Shown here in pieces: positions 34,301 through 49,300 of a DNA stretch of 64,000 nt. The notes below the pieces were generated by a model that saw only the letters and a list, made by a program, of their open reading frames with translations, ran no database searches and was not told where the DNA came from. The stretch comes from JAZKAR01 sp040389065. Lineage in GTDB: Bacteria > Pseudomonadota > Gammaproteobacteria > Burkholderiales > Casimicrobiaceae. Position 1 is the first letter of the stretch. Each line of letters opens with the position of its first letter. The stretch spans positions 248,001 through 312,000 of the forward strand of contig JAZKAR010000005.1 in assembly GCA_040389065.1 (NCBI GenBank), written 5' to 3'. The position numbers and the translations under genes are program-made.

Positions 34301-37300
34301 TATGCCTCCCATTCATCACTTGTTTCCAATTCATCCATGCTTGCATTATATTTTTTTTCTCTTTTTTGTACTTCTAAAAGCTCCTGATGAATGGCAGTAT
34401 TAATGGGGTCAGACCCCTTTGATTGCGCTGGAGAAACATTAGCGCTAACAGCATTTTTTTCCTGTTTTATTAATTCTCTAAGTTTCTCACGCTCTAACCG
34501 TTCACGTGCAACCTGAGAAATTAATCCTCTCCACTCAGTCACTGACCTCTCATCTATAGGCCCTATTAATTCTTGGACTTTTTTCTCAATCTCATCGATC
34601 AGTTCCTTAGATGGCGCTTCTTCAGAAAAGCGCTTAAATTGAGCGGCGATGGCTACCAAACGCTTAATTTCAGCGCTGAAAAGCTTGACTTCTTCTGGGG
34701 CATTTTTCCCAAACTTTTTCCCCCACTCACGTACAATGGGATTCGCAGTGGTACCTGTTAATTCTTTTAGCGCTAAAAGATCTTGTAATAACTCTTTTTT
34801 AAGCATCTCTTCAGGCGACACTTTATCTTGAGAAATACCCGCCGCCCTCCCAACCCCGTGCTGCTCCTTCATATCAAGAGTATTAACCCTCGAAGGAATG
34901 GTAAGATCAGTATCGACCCTCGACACGGTTCTAAAAGTAGACGCTCTAGAAACTTGTGCACTACTGGGTACACTACTACCCGATTCATCGTCATCTGAAG
35001 CTGCCCCAATCACATTATTAATGGGGTCAGACTCTTTTGATTGATCCCTCATGCCCACGGTATAAAGCCTATCTTGCTCTTCTAGTTCTTTCTGGTGCTC
35101 GGCTGCAACCTCTGACCAAACTCTAATACTCGCTTTGCTTGATAAAGCTGCATCTTCATGATCTTTTTTATTTTTAGCCCAAGCAAAGCTCAATTCAGCA
35201 CCCTCTTCTTTCAGGAAGGCTCTCAATTCAGCTTCACTAGTAATCACTCTCTCTAGCATCACAGCGCCAACTTCGCCAGATACATTTGTTTCGATAAGTT
35301 TATCTTTAACTACGATAGCTTTTTGACCGCCTGCTAATTCCTCAACCACTAAAGCCCGTGTATGTCCACTTTCTTCTCCAGCTTTCTTCCAGGTATTAAC
35401 TATGCCTAGCTCAATATAGCCTTCTATCATGTCTCTATAGAAAGCGCCTATATCAGCCTCTATGGTTACGGTTTGTAAGGAACGACCTTCCTGACTAAAT
35501 AATCTATCAATCCACTCAAACTCTGCTTTTCCATCCAGCAGTCGATCTGTGATAGCTAGCAGCAACTCTTTTTCTCTCGCTTGCGGTCTTTTTTGTTTTT
35601 CTACACCCAAGGCAGCTTCTCTTAACTCTTTCCAGAGCGCATGTTTTTCAATTTGCTGATCGACCCTGGCTTTATAAGTCTGCTCTGTTTCGCTTTCTTC
35701 CCTTACTGGCCTTACGAGCTTTGGCAACACCCCTTTTTCTCCATTCAAGGTGCGCAGCATAACATCCCAACAGTCTTCTCCTGCTGATACGGTATGAGCA
35801 GCGCCTCCACTACCAGAGCTTGGTGCCCGATCATCAAAGGGGTCTGACCCCTTTGATTGCACACGAACAATCAACTCTTGAATTTCTTCAGCAGACTCGA
35901 AATTATTATTATCTTTATAATATAGTTTATACGCATTTAAAAGTTTTATTATATTTTCAAAATCATTTATAGCATCTATATTTTCTAACAAGGATATTGT
36001 TTTCGATATAAAATCAGCTGATAATTCAAAATCATGCGTTTTAATAAGCTCACCCACATAGAAAACATATTCAGCAATAAACGATGTTAGATCTAATTCC
36101 CTGTCTTTACGCCCCAAGTTTATATAATTTTCAAGATCATTAATTCTTACTAAAACCATATTTTTGAATTCGCTATCAAGTTGATTAGCATTACAAAAAT
36201 CTTTAATGCAATAGAATATTTTTTGTTGAAATTCACTATCAAAATTTACTACACTCAAAAGATCATTTAAAAAATCTTTTCTATCGTAAGGTAGCTTATT
36301 TATATGCTCATCGTTAATCTCATCAATATTAACACTTACCATTATTCTTATTAACTTTTCAATTTCGCCTTTTATATGTTTCCATATTATTTCACTATAT
36401 TTTTCACCTTCACCTTCATTATAAATATAATTTAGTATTGACATTTTAACTCTATCAACGTTTTCATCAACCTCAACTGTTTTATCTACAGGTTTAATTT
36501 CGTATTCTTTTAGCCAGTTTTCTAGTGTTTTAGAAAGAGGTGTAACGTTTGTTTTATGTTCACTTTGCGATGGAATATGTAATATTTGAAGGCCTTTACT
36601 TGGAATTTCAAAAGCGCCGGACACTATTTCATGAATTTCATCAGAATATTCAGATGGCGATGGGCTGCCAAGAGCATGGATTGCGTTCTCATAATTAGCT
36701 TTTACATCATATATATTAGCATTTTGAGTAACTAATACCGATACCATATTATCAGATTTTGTTTTGGCCATATCTTGTATAGCAGCAGTAATTACCGAAT
36801 GATCTACATAATATTTTTCATATAAAGGATTTAAATATAGAACATCTTGATTTTTAACTTTATCTTTTAATTTTGCTAGAAATCTATATGCAACTATTTG
36901 CCCCTTTGGATCTTTAGCACATATTAGCCGACGCTTACCATCCATACATCTTGCAATTAGGTAAACACTCTTGGGATTATTATAATGAAAGCAAGTGTGT
37001 AAGTAGAATGAACTTAAAAATAGATCGTAGGGATCATCTGTTTCATGTATCGTATAAATTCCACATTGCTTTACTGGAAGTGCCTCTTGCCATACTTTAT
37101 CAGAATCCTGTGCGTTATTCCCATTATAACGGGCAGTTAAATATTCTGTCTTATCATCAGATAACAGACCTTTACTAACAAAAAACAGGAAGTCTTTTTT
37201 CATTTTTATAGCACTTTCACCATCCTTTATTTGAGTGTTAATATATTTATTAAAATTAACCGCATATGTCATCACATTTAAAAATAAATCATGCTTCTTT

Positions 37301-40300
37301 TCAGACAAATCTAAAAGTCGATTTACTATCATCGGATCATCAGAACCGAATATAGTTTCAATTAAATTATTAACAGTATCTTTAAATGCTTCTTGAGTAT
37401 TTATATCATTAATTTTCTGCAGCAATAATAAATTATCGTCAATTAATGCTGACACAATAATATTCAAATATTTAATATTATCAATAACCAATTTAGAATC
37501 ATTTATTTTATTTTTATCATTATTATTACTATGCCCTGTTAAAGCAACGCGTAGCAATTTATGTTTCTCTTCTTGACTTAAAAAATTATTTTTAGCCAAT
37601 AATACTAAGCCGTTTAGTGTAGTATCGATATTCTTGCTATAAAAAATGTTTCTATTAACCAAATCAATTAATTTATTAGTTAATTGATCATCAGAGAAAT
37701 TTCTACAAATAGACCATATTGGCAAGAAAAATATTTTAGACTGCGTATTAAATTTTTTAATTAAGCTTAAGAACTTTTCAGAATCATTATTATTGGGTAT
37801 ATCCAATAAATTAATCATATCATGATTAACCGAAGAATTTACCCATTGTTTTTTATTATAAAAAATGTTTTTTATTTCTGTTTCTATTTCAGTGGAATAC
37901 GTATGACCATCAAGTTTTAATGCTACACATATCCCCCATCTAGCCACTGCTGCCTTCCTTACATCTGAACTATTTTTATATGTTTCTTCGTCGCTCGTTA
38001 TATCTTTTAGTAATTCTTTCCCTAAACCATGTAAATATTTTTCTACAAGCGGCAAAATGCTTACTTCTTTATTATTTTCCACACCGCCAGGAAAACTGGC
38101 TAAGGTTTCACGAAGAAGATTTTCGAATTTATCTTTCTCAAAGAAATTTATATTTGGATCTCTTTTAATTTTAATTTTACAATTAGCTATAAACAGCGAT
38201 ATTAAAGTTTCTTTATAATTATTTTCTTCAAGATTAATTAATAACAACATATCCTCATTTAACAATTCCGGGTGACTTGTTGTCATTTCAATAGCTAATT
38301 TAAATCGATAACGTTCACTGAGGTTAAAGTTATTTAATTTATTTGTTGTTTCCAATGAATCAGTAAGCGCGTCTAAACCTAACAGCTTACCGATATTCTC
38401 TTTTTTAGCAGCAACCATTTTTGCAAGTTCAAAACGAGCTTCTTCATCTTTTATATCCATCTCGTGAATAGATAAAAGCAAACCTTTTAAATCTTCTTCA
38501 ACCATTTCCTTAGCACGCTTTATTTTTGATGCCTCTAAACCTGGCTCAGACCCCTTTGATTCTTCACTACGCCGGTCATCTTGCTCTGATTGCATAGCAT
38601 GTTCTGGCTGCCTACCTGGTATTGGTATTACCGGAACCTGAGGAGCTTCTGCTAATTGCGCTTCTCCCTCAACAGTCGTAGCGTTTCTGAGTCTTTCTAT
38701 CGTAGCTCTTGCCTGATTAACTGCATCATCATTAGCATCATAAAGTTCATGCGCAGTTATCCACTGTTCCAAATCACGAATCAGCTCATCTTTTTTTACA
38801 ACTGTTAGGTGGCGATCATCGAGTGCTTCATTTGCGCGCTCAAGTAGTTTTTCGCTTTCTCTCGTTTCTACTTCTTGGATCGGAGAATGGGAAATTGATG
38901 TTTCAGGTTCAACTCGGCTAGGACCCGCTTCCGAGCTATCCGCCCCACTCAAATGTTCAGATTCAGTTACTGCTTCTCTGAAGTTTTTAAACCCAGGTTT
39001 TTTCTTAAGTCTAGTTCTTGGCGCGAGAGAAGAAGTTCTTTCCGGAATTGCAGGTCTTGAGAATGGTGTTTTAGGCTGCTGCTGTACTATGTTATCTAAT
39101 TGCGGTACTGCTGCAACCCTGTTCCGCCCGAATAAATGACCCATATGGCCCATATTTCCTACTACTCTTCTTACTGAGCCAATAGACGGCACATTAAAGG
39201 TAATAGCGTTCAATAGGTTGATTTCTCTCAGGCCCTTTTCGCTTACAGGAGCATGGTAAGCTTTTGGATTGGTATGAACCGGATCGACAAAATCTGTTAC
39301 TCCAGCAAGCCACTCTAAGGCTTCTTGCTTCATCTTCCCCTCTGCAGGCTGAAGGCCAATACGATCACCCAATGCCAGCAGGCTTGCCATATCTTTTGCA
39401 CTGGTAATCGTCTGGCTTTCATTACCTTTGCGCCCCAGGCCATAAACACGGATGATATTAGAGGCACCAGGTAGGAATGGCTTCACTACTTCCAGCCGTA
39501 AGATATGCCCCTGCGTTGGAGTAACAGGAACCACCATCAGTTGAAGGGTGGGGGGAACTTTCTGTGGGTTCACAGCCAAAGCCATTGAGGAAAGGTGTCC
39601 ATTCATTGCTGCATTGAACACATTTTCCGCAATGGCCTTGCGTCCTTCTTCATTAGCGCTCTTAAATCCTGTTATTTCATGAGGCATAACGCCTTCATGA
39701 AGCAGAGCCATCTGCATTACATCCCATTGTTGCCATACTTTGGCTTCTTTTCCAAACCTGCCATGGCGCAGCACGCCGTTTTTATCCATGCTATAACCGG
39801 CTTGTTCGTTAAAGCCCATTTCGTGGTAAGCATAGGCATTCAGAATACGTTTTGCATCGTTCAGGTTAATGCTTGATGGAGCACCTTTCATTTCGCCACG
39901 TTTTTGATTGACTAGCTGGGCGAAATAGAGAGCGCAAGCTTCTTCCTCGCTGCCAGCCCCGTAATGATGTGTACTACTGGGGGCAGACTTATCTCTTGGC
40001 TCTTCAGTCCCTCTAGCTTGCTTTTTCCGTTTCGGCGAAAGCACTAAATCATGTGTTACCGTGCTAGTTGAAATAGCTCGCGAGTGACGGCGTTTATGTC
40101 CTGCTTGCTGCGCAGATGTGGATGTATTTGGTTCTTTAGAATCATGCACTACTAAAAGTGATACATCACCACCAGATTGTATTAATGCGGCTATCAAGCT
40201 TTCAATGTGGATAACTGGAAATACTTTATTCTTGACCTCCATCCGAGATGGATCATATATTCTTAAGTATTCCGCACTGTATCCTTCGCCTGCATGCAAT

Positions 40301-43300
40301 AAGGTTAAAACCCGATCAGGAGAAATTATTACTCGCTCACCTAATACATCCGTTAAAAAGAGAGTTTCACGACGAGTAACTACTCCAAACTGTGCATAAT
40401 CTTGAATGAGGCTAGATAAGTGTTGAGAAAATATTTCTCGTTGATCCAATACTCTTGAGACATAGTGTTTTCGTTTGAACCATTCTGTAATACATGTCTC
40501 ATTTAATTCTTGTCTAAACTGAGGATATCTGGCAACAAAAGTTAATACATCTTTTATTGCTTTCTGCCATTGCTCCGGATCAGAGGCTCTATTACAATAG
40601 GCCTCTTGAATATCATCATCTAGTTCAGCCAATACTCGTAAATATTTCTCATTTTTTCTTACAAAAGCTCGATCGAATGGCAGTCCATTCAGTAAATCAG
40701 GAACTCTGGTAAGCTCAGAAACAATACTACCTGATTCAACTATTCTTACTCCCCATTGAACTTGTGCAATTAATGCCCTCCAACCATCATTTACTTTTCT
40801 TTCTGCAATATCTTGTATCTGGTTATATAGCACTCCGTCATGATGCTCATCTATCCACTTATCTATTTCTTCCGCGAATACCGTTGGACTAAAATCTTCT
40901 ACATCACGCAGTGCAGACAGTAACTCTCTACTAGCTACCTCTTTACTCACATTCGGCAGAACATCTGAAAGCAGTTGTTTAATACGTTCTTCATCTACTA
41001 CAGCATCACCCAATACTTTTCGGCGCTCTTGATCTATAAATGCTAGCTGTCTTTGTTCATGTTGTGGATCTTGCAAGGGAACAAGTTGATCAAATAAATG
41101 TGAGAATTCTTGCTCCATTTCTTGTAAACGTGTTTCATCTAACTCATACCACTCTCTAACACTTACCTCATCATTTTCTGATATTGTTTCTTTTGTTAAT
41201 AGCATTCTTCCTATAAATTTAATATAGCTGTGATCAACGAGTTCCCCTTCTTCTAACTTATCAAGGGCATTATCATTTTTTATCGTATGGTGATTTTCTA
41301 TTGAATCAAAGACCATTTTCCCCGCATTAATAGGGAGCACAGATCCAAAATCAGTTAAAAGTTTATCTATTAAAAGATATTGATCTTCTGGATACCCCAA
41401 TAACTTGCCATGCTCTACTTCAAAATATTGGCTTAACTCTACCTTATTAACATGAACCGAACCATTATCAATCAATTGCAGCTTAATTCTTCCCGTTTCG
41501 AGGTCGCGCACTATAAAAATATTATCTGCACTCAGATCACCATGAGCAAAACCCTGGCGAGCTAATGTGCGCAATAAATTTGCACTTAGATTGGTAATAT
41601 ATTTTGCAAACTTTCTAAGATCAATATTAAATTCGCCAGAAAGCACATCTTGAATTAAATCATGTAAACTATTCCCTTGCTGTTTTTTATAAAGTAGATG
41701 GTAATCCCCTTCTATTAATGCGATCCCATAAAAATCAGTAAAGATATCACTTAACTCTGATTTTGCAATCAAAGTAGCTATATTGCTTTCATAATATAAA
41801 TGCATCAATCTTGTACTTTTTGCTGCCAACGAAAAATTATCTTTCTTCGCTTCATGCACTTCCCCGAAATCACCTTCTCCCAAACGTTCACCAAACTCAT
41901 ATCCACTAAAAAACTTTTGAGGCACTTCAAATACAAACATTCTTTTAAATTTTTCTCTACTTCCAGTATGACCGTTAATTTCCACGTTCATATACCCCAT
42001 ATAACGTAGCGTAGAGGATTCTTCAGGTTGATTCTTTGCAAACTGCTGCTGGGTACTTTTCAACACTCTATCATTTTTAATTAACTCGCGATCATCACTA
42101 TAATAACAACCTAGATACTTCTTGCCTGAAACAGTAAACTCATATTCTGCATAGGTTATTTCATTATCATCATCATCGTCATCTCTATTTATTAAATAGG
42201 GCGTTATCTTTTCAGGATAAAGTCTTCCCTCAAACTCAGGCAGCTGTTCGGTTGGATAGACTATTATTTCTCCATTTTCTTTTCTAGCAGCATTTCTTCC
42301 TTCAAACTCATGAATTTCAAAATATTGCCCATGAGACAGCATCGCAACAGGGAATTTATCTAACCAAAAACCTGTTCCTTCATTAACTAAATGAACCTCA
42401 TATATATACCCTTCATTTTTACTTTCCCATTGAATTTGATAACTCTTACTTTCACTAATTTCGTCATCAAAAACTTTATATAGGTATCCATCTTCTCGAA
42501 TTTTATATTGAAGTTCTCTATTTTTATCCCTTACCCACCCTACGCTATCATAGATATATTTATTGGTTAGTGGCCTTGAAATTTGTCTCTTTATATCTTC
42601 TGGTAATATATAGTCTGCTGGCTTTCTTACATTACCAGGTATCAATCCCATCAAATAATTTTTGTCTTTATCATGAGCATTGATCCAAAGGCTGCTCTCT
42701 TCAAACCCATGTCTATTTTTGTTTGAGACTGCTACATTTAATTCGCTATCTTTTTTCTTTCGCCATTCAGTATCAAGATAGGCTTCTAAATCGTTTACAT
42801 TCTTAAACTCTATACGCTTATCAATAGTGGAGTGCGATTCTCCTGCTTCATTAACAACCACCTTACGGTCAGTAAGTACTATACAATCACCACCATTGCT
42901 ACTCTTCGCTTTTTGTAACCGTTGCGTATGACCAATCCCTCCCCAGCTTGCATAAGTATTTAACTGTGCAAAACACTCTTCATCAGACATCAATACATCA
43001 TAAAGCTGCCTAACTTCCCGTACATTTGATTTTTGTACTGTATGCAGCTCTAAAGCTTGAGTAGACACATAGTTACTAAACCAACCCATATGCACAAAGC
43101 CACTCAACAATGCTAAAGCTATATAATTTTTCTCTGCTTCGCTTAATGCAGCACCTTTTTGTTTTTCTTCATACAATCTGGCAGATGGCTCTAATAATCT
43201 GAGCCACTCTAAACTATTTCCCTTATCCTCTAGTTCCGTTCTATATTTACCAAGAAAAGATGGTGAATTTTTTAAGATACCCCAAGCATGTTGTTTATCT

Positions 43301-46300
43301 TCTTTTTTACTACTTACAAAAGCTTTCAGTTCTTTCAACTCTAAAAATAATCTGAGTTCTTCAGAAATATTTTCCAAACGCGCCTGAGACTCCTTAACCT
43401 TCCCTGTCATCATAAATACTGCACAATCGCTCATTCCCCCTTTCAGTGGAGTTGAAGAAGAAAGATCATCAAAGGAGTCTGACCCCTTTGATTCCTCTTT
43501 TCTGATAGTAGGATTTCCTTCAGAAATCATTCTATCTATTACAGAATTTATTTTTTCTATTTCTGCTTGTTTGATAGATGTATTGTTACCTTCTTTAATT
43601 TCATTACCATTTTCTTCAACAATAATACGATTTAATGAAACAAGTCCCTCTGCTTCATTACTAGATAATAGACGCTTAATTCCAACAAAAACTTTTCGTA
43701 ATTGTTTATCAAAATCATTTTTTTCAAAATCCATATCTGCAACTTTATAAGGATCAGAAAGCTCTTCGCCATGCCAACCTTTTCCACTAGCAGCAAATTG
43801 TGGTGAAACACCAAATATCTCTTTAAAAAACTCCACAAAATCATTTGTTGTATCACGACTGGGTTCAGCTATAGCTTGAGGGAAAAATGAATGTTTATTA
43901 ACAAATGAGTCAACAAAAGCATTACTAGTTTTATATATTTTCCTAATAGCTTTCATCGACATTAAAATAGTCTTTTTATCTTGCTCAGATTTAGCATTTT
44001 TCACTTTATTAATTAAGGATTCAGTTATTACTTCCAACAAGTCTCTTATATTTGTTATTCTTTGCGCCAGTATAAAATAATCTAGATTAGTAGCTTGATC
44101 TGTTTTTTTGATATTTTTTCCATCAAAGTAAGCAAATTCTAATGCATACCTTTCCACTGATGGTCCATAAATTTCATATATACCTTTCTTTTCTCCCTCT
44201 GCAAAAAGATAATTGCCAGTTTCCAGAGAAGTTGATGTTTTATCTATAATTTCCTCTACTTTTTTATGACCAGGCACTGCTGTTTGAATACTAATTTCAT
44301 CTATATACGCAAACCCGGCCTCTAATAAAGAGTTAGGGATACTTACTAAGCCCTTCTTCTTTTTCGACTGAGAATTTAACTTACCAATTAGCTTTCCAAG
44401 TGCTTTTTTCTTCTTAGGTAGATTATTAACATCCCCTTCCATTAGCGTCGAACGTAAACGAGCGCGGAACCTCCAATCAGATAACATCGATTTAGTAACA
44501 TTTTCACCTAATATTTCTTTTGATCGCGCTACGGTAGCTAAATCATCAAAATCAATATAAAGATTTATTTGCTTAGCTGGCAAGCGCCAACGTGCATTTT
44601 CTTTTTCTGAATATAAGAAACCATATTGATTACGCTCTATATCTGTTGCGAATCCTATATTTGCGCTAGCTGGATGATAGTGGAGGTATCGTAACTGCGC
44701 ACGCAATCTTTGCTTTGCTATCTGATTAATTAACTGAGGTACATCTTCTTTATAATGTATTTTTATATGCATTCTTTCTATCATAGAAACTGGAATATCT
44801 ATAACTGTACCTTGTGGCCCTTTAAATGATCGGGTTATAAATGAAATTATATTATGATTGAGGCTTGTCCAAATATGAGGATAAACATTATCAGGAAGAT
44901 TAAAAGAAATATTCTGAAGCTCTAACAAGGCTGTCACCATATTCATTCTGAATTTGCTATTTCCAGATGACGTAAGCAGCATAGGAATGGGTTGATACCA
45001 CATAGTATGCATATGGATTTGATCAGGCTGAGAAGGTAATAATTTGCCCACAGAATGTATTTTCGGTACCACAGGTACTGGTGGCTGATCAGCATCATCC
45101 TCTAGAGCTGCTACTACTCTTTTACGACTTTTACCCCGACTCAAGCTTCGCAAATCACTCCAACCCTTCCTTGGAGATAATGATTTCCAAGGTTCTCTTC
45201 CTCTACGCTCACCTGAACTATCTGCAGGTAAGTCTGATCTAGCAGCTTGTTCTTGAGTATCGTGCTCAGATCTAAGAAGCGGTAATGGCGGAACTTCATC
45301 AGATAAGACATTTTTTTGCTCGCTTCGAGTTCCTTTCCTGCTTAAGCTTCTATTTTTAAAGAAAGCTTTCAAATTATCTTTAGATTCAGTAAAGCCTCTA
45401 CGCAAGCCTCTGCCTCTTTCGCCAGCCTTGACAGCAGTATAACTAGTTACAGTATTTATGCGTGGCAGTAAACTGGCTGGCTCAAGACCTAATTTATCTT
45501 TTGTACTTTCATCTTTAGGCACACTAAGAATATAACCACCTAATTCATCACTCTCGTAGCTCGTTTTTTCATGATTTAAAGCTTCATAAAAACGTAGAGT
45601 CAATTTTCCTTGAAATAGCAACTCAGCTAAATCTTTGGCTGTTTCAAAGAAAATTGAATCGTTGTGCTTTCCATCTTTTTCTGTATTCACGCCTCTTAAT
45701 GCGAATTTACCATTCTCTATTTTTTCTATAATCATTAAATGAGGCGTATTTTTATCTTCAGTAATATAGGAATACTTCGCATCTTTAAACGTTAAACTAT
45801 TTTCTTCATGGGGTTCTCCACGGTTACCGTGTGCGAATACAAACACTGCATCTAACTTACCAGCGTTAAGAGCCTCAAACAGGCTCGTTACGATTGGCAT
45901 CACAGATGCTTTTTCAGCATCGGTAGCATCTTTATTGGCAGCTGCTCTTAATGCACTCTCATCCACTTGACTTTCAAATGCTAAACCTGTGCGACCTCGT
46001 TTTCTCATGTTGTGATCAAGTTTATTAATATCGAACCCATCTCTACCTGCAACAATACCTAGCTCGTTTTCAAAAATAGGGCGTAATGCCTCAGCATTCT
46101 TTTCAACATCCTCATCTTTTGCACCTAACATGCGCATAATGGCTTTGGCTATACAGTTGTCTGTAGCAGCGTGTAATAAAGGTGTTGAATCATCTTCATC
46201 TGAGCCAACCCTATCAAATTCCATTTCTCTTAAATACTGCGAAAACTCCTCTTGTTGCTGTAGTGTCAACGCTTTTCTATTTTTTTCTTTAGCTTTAAAT

Positions 46301-49300
46301 CCATCCATTCTATTAGTGCTAAATTGCATCAATAACACTTGAAGCGCTGGCTCAACATTTTGATCATTGTTAGCCATAGCTCTAATCATAAAATCAAATA
46401 GATTTCCTTCTTTTTTCCAGAAAGTTATCATTCTATACATAGCGCTTACTGCACTTTCTGGACTCCATTTTTTTCCATTTATAATTCTTAATGTCAACTT
46501 TTCAATGTTTAATTCAAGACCCTTAATCTCATTTTCTTTTTCCTCTTTTTCTTTTCCTGATAACTTATGTAGTTCTTTTTGGTCATCTATCAGTTTTTCT
46601 TTATATTTACTTAGCTGTTTTTTGCTTTCCTTATATACTTCTGAACTCCATGTCTTTTCATTTTCAATTTCTAATACTAATTTTTCGATAGCTGATTCTA
46701 AACGTTCAATTTCTTTTATTTTTTTATCTTTTCTTTCGCCTGACAACGTTAGCAATTCATTTTTATGACCTATCTGTATTTCCTTATATTTTTTTAGAGT
46801 TGCATCTTTTTCAGCCAATTCTTCTGCTCTTTTTTGAATAAATAAATTAGCGAATAATGGCTGCAAAAAGATACGGCATAGTGCATCAAACTCTCCATTG
46901 ACCATGTTCCTGAGTGATACTGTTACCTCTTTCGGCAAATTACTTAAACCCAAAACCTCATTTTCACCAGCTGCTTTCAATATTCTCATATGAAAAATAG
47001 CTGTTAGCATCAAACGATTAAGACTAGAGGTAGGCTCACTCTTAAACTCAATACTTTCCTCTACCGAAGATCTTTCAATATTATTTCCTATAATATTCAA
47101 AAGGGAATTGTTGAAAATTTCAGCCGAGCTTGTACTGTTTGCATCTTTAGCGGAATTTAAAATACCTTGTTCAAGAATAGCCAACCATTCTTGCGTATCA
47201 AGCTCTTCCCCCTCATCTTCTGCGAATGCACTTGCCCTATTTTTTTTAGTTGCGAGCATAGAAATATCTTCTTGAATTTGTTCTTTACTTCTACTGCTCA
47301 GCTGCTTTTCATGAAGATGAATATAGGTGGTAGATTTTTTATTAGTACCACTTAAAAAACTTTTTGTTTTCCGTATTACTCCTTTTTTTACATAGTTTTT
47401 AAGCCCTGCAGCATTAATTACAGGAAGCCATTTTAAAAGTGGTTTACCTTGATCATCAGAAGACATAGCAATATTATCAATATCTTCATCTTTAGTTCTT
47501 TCGCCTCTTACTACAGTAATTTCTGTATTGTTTCCTAGCCCTATCACTGAAAAATAATTTGATCGGTTGCTTGCTATTTTTTTCCATATGGCAGCTGTTT
47601 CTTTTTCCTCACCAAAAATCAAACTATTATCATCTGATTTTTCTTTTAGCGTACCAATACCCTTTACAGAATCTAGCGTAAGGAGTTTTAATATACGTTT
47701 AATAGCGAATAATGTTGCACGCCCGGTTCCAGTTATTTGTAATAATGAATCCTCTGCACTAACATCTTGAAATAAATTTTCTTCTAAAATAAGCCAATCG
47801 CGATAGGTGAGTAAACGTGCTTGATCAGAATGTAGAGATGGATAACCCTGTTGAGCTAAATGAGTAAATACGGCATAGTATTCAGGATGCCCATACACTT
47901 TAAAAGTTTTTCCTACCTTAGGCCTCCACCAATCTTGATCTTTAATAATTAATCCACTTCCTGAAACTTCTTGCCCTTCCCAGTAATACCAATTATTTTC
48001 TTTAGCCTCTTTAAGGTTCTCCCTAAATGTCTTAATTTCAAATCTTATTTTTCTATTAATTAAATCTCCTGATTTACAAATACTTTCTGATTCATTAAGA
48101 TAATCCGTTATGGCTTTTAATAGATCTTGAGTCGTTTTATTAACAGCTATATGGATAAAAGATCTATCACCTTTTTCATAAAGACCTGCAATTTTTTCTT
48201 GCGTTTCAAGCCATATTTTTTGTATATCTTTAAATGATTTCTCAAGCTGTGGAATTTTGAATGCGGCGTTAGGCCCAAACTCATTAACCATAAGTTGATT
48301 AAATCTACTCAACATGTTTTGCACACGATCGCTTATTTGAGCAAAGCAATCTTGGGCAAATTGCCGATCAATTTCTTCAGGTACTAAAACATATTTAATA
48401 TAAGATGGATAATCTTCCTTATAATCCTCAACTTTTTCTTTTTGGATAATATGCATTAAATTCAACATACGCTGATAGTGCTCGCCTTTCTCTTCTTGTG
48501 TTAGCACTCTTGTCTGCTTTAGCATTTCATAGCTAGCCTCTAATAAAGAAGCCTTATCTTCAGCATCTCTCTGAGAAATTTTTTCTGCATCAGACAATAC
48601 TGCACTTCTCGCAGAAAAAATTTCTGATGCGGTATCAGTTATTAATTTTTTCTTTAAAAAATTCATCATGATTTCATAATCATCAGAGCCATTATTTATG
48701 ATTTTTTGATATGACTCTAAAGCCTCATGATAATATGCTCTTTTCATATCACTATTATCATGAGGTTCTGCTGCTAAAATCGCTGAAACCTTAGCAATAC
48801 AACGATAAAGCTCGTCTTGGGCATTTTTATCTTCAATTGCTTTACAACGATCCAGAGCGATTTTGTAATATCTTAGGGCATTATCGAAATTGTTATCTTC
48901 TAAACTAGTACGTGCCAATCGCATGAGATCACCAATGATCTTAGTACTTGAGTGCGCAACTCTGTATTCCTCTGACTCTTCAGATAAGGGCTTGAGGAAA
49001 TTTGATAATAACTCCTCACCCAGAGTTATCGTATTAATGGGGTCAGACCCCTTTGATTCTCTCTCTTCTTTTTCTGCACGATATGCACCAATTTTCCTTG
49101 TAAGGTCACCGCTCTCAGGATTAATTTTTCTTTCAAGCATTTTTGCTAAATGACGAAGCTCTGCCTGAAACCCTGCATCTTCTAATATTTTCTCTACGGT
49201 TATTTCTTTTGCCTGAGCCCCTTGGCCTTTCTCAGGAAGCATTATCTTCATATATTCTAGAAGATTTTTATCGATAGCACTTAAATCAACAGAGTATGAT

